A DNA stretch of 40,616 bases, taken from Bacillota bacterium. GTDB lineage: Bacteria > Bacillota > Sulfobacillia > Sulfobacillales > Sulfobacillaceae. Shown here piece after piece: positions 40,610 to 40,616 of this stretch. A program made the position numbers and the translations under genes. The DNA lies in contig JAJYPK010000011.1 in assembly GCA_021795465.1 (NCBI GenBank), positions 1 to 40,616 of the forward strand. Reading direction: 5' to 3'. Each line of letters opens with the position of its first letter. Position 1 is the first letter of the stretch. The notes beneath the pieces are model-generated. The model worked only from the letters and a program-made list of their open reading frames with translations. It was not told the DNA's origin and searched no databases.

Positions 40610-40616
40610 CTTTAAG

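Overview
The window looks like a chromosomal segment from a Gram-positive (Firmicutes-type) heterotroph or mixotroph of moderately high G+C. Shine-Dalgarno sequences are strong (AGGAGG), start codons include many TTG and GTG, and genes are packed into operons with ATGA-type overlaps. Regulators are of the GlpP, DeoR, PucR and GntR/FCD types. The gene mix (catabolic ABC and MFS operons, GlpABC, a BREX-type gene) would suit a Sulfobacillus-like acidophile, but that placement is inference only. There are no rRNA or tRNA genes, no CRISPR array and no intact insertion sequence. Nearly all of the window is metabolic accessory DNA.

Layout. (1) 1-4653, minus strand: a PucR-type regulator, an NCS1 permease, a DUF917 protein and the start of a hydantoinase/oxoprolinase, probably for a hydantoin-like or related N-heterocyclic compound. 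(2) 4998-9910, minus: an enolase-superfamily (mandelate racemase-type) enzyme, a beta-hydroxyacid dehydrogenase, an aldehyde dehydrogenase and an MFS transporter. A GntR/FCD regulator and an SDR dehydrogenase (10079-11543, plus) are divergent. This resembles a sugar-acid or hydroxy-acid pathway. A promoter with an overlapping palindrome lies between the two arms. (3) 11682-20297, minus: a glycerophosphodiester and glycerol-3-phosphate block, in transcription order glpA, glpB, glpC, glpP, ugpB, ugpA, ugpE, ugpQ-like. A good promoter and a Rho-independent terminator precede the glpA start codon, which suggests antitermination by the operon's own GlpP. (4) 20706-23930, plus: a large SWIM/SNF2 helicase, convergent with an Rpn-type PD-(D/E)XK nuclease-like gene (24033-24986), followed by about 540 bases without a convincing gene. 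(5) 25530-36559, minus: a polyol/ketose operon in transcription order binding protein, two permeases, PfkB kinase, FGGY kinase, three zinc alcohol dehydrogenases, class II aldolase and xylulokinase-type kinase. A DeoR regulator (36767-37522) is divergent and shares a palindrome-rich promoter region with it. (6) 37564-40616, minus: a small alpha/beta hydrolase and a BrxL-type AAA+ protein, the probable last gene of a BREX phage-defence locus extending past the right edge.

How the genes fit together. In block 3, imported glycerophosphodiesters would be cleaved to glycerol-3-phosphate, which GlpABC oxidises to dihydroxyacetone phosphate. Glycerol-3-phosphate sensed by GlpP could release the attenuator in front of glpA. 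In block 5, an imported polyol would be oxidised to a ketose, phosphorylated, and either split by the aldolase or passed on as xylulose-5-phosphate. Neither ABC system encodes its own ATPase here, so a shared ATPase elsewhere is implied. The most interesting signals are the glpA attenuator, the phased repeats upstream of ugpB, and the BREX edge with a Lon-like domain in which the Ser-Lys dyad appears to be missing.
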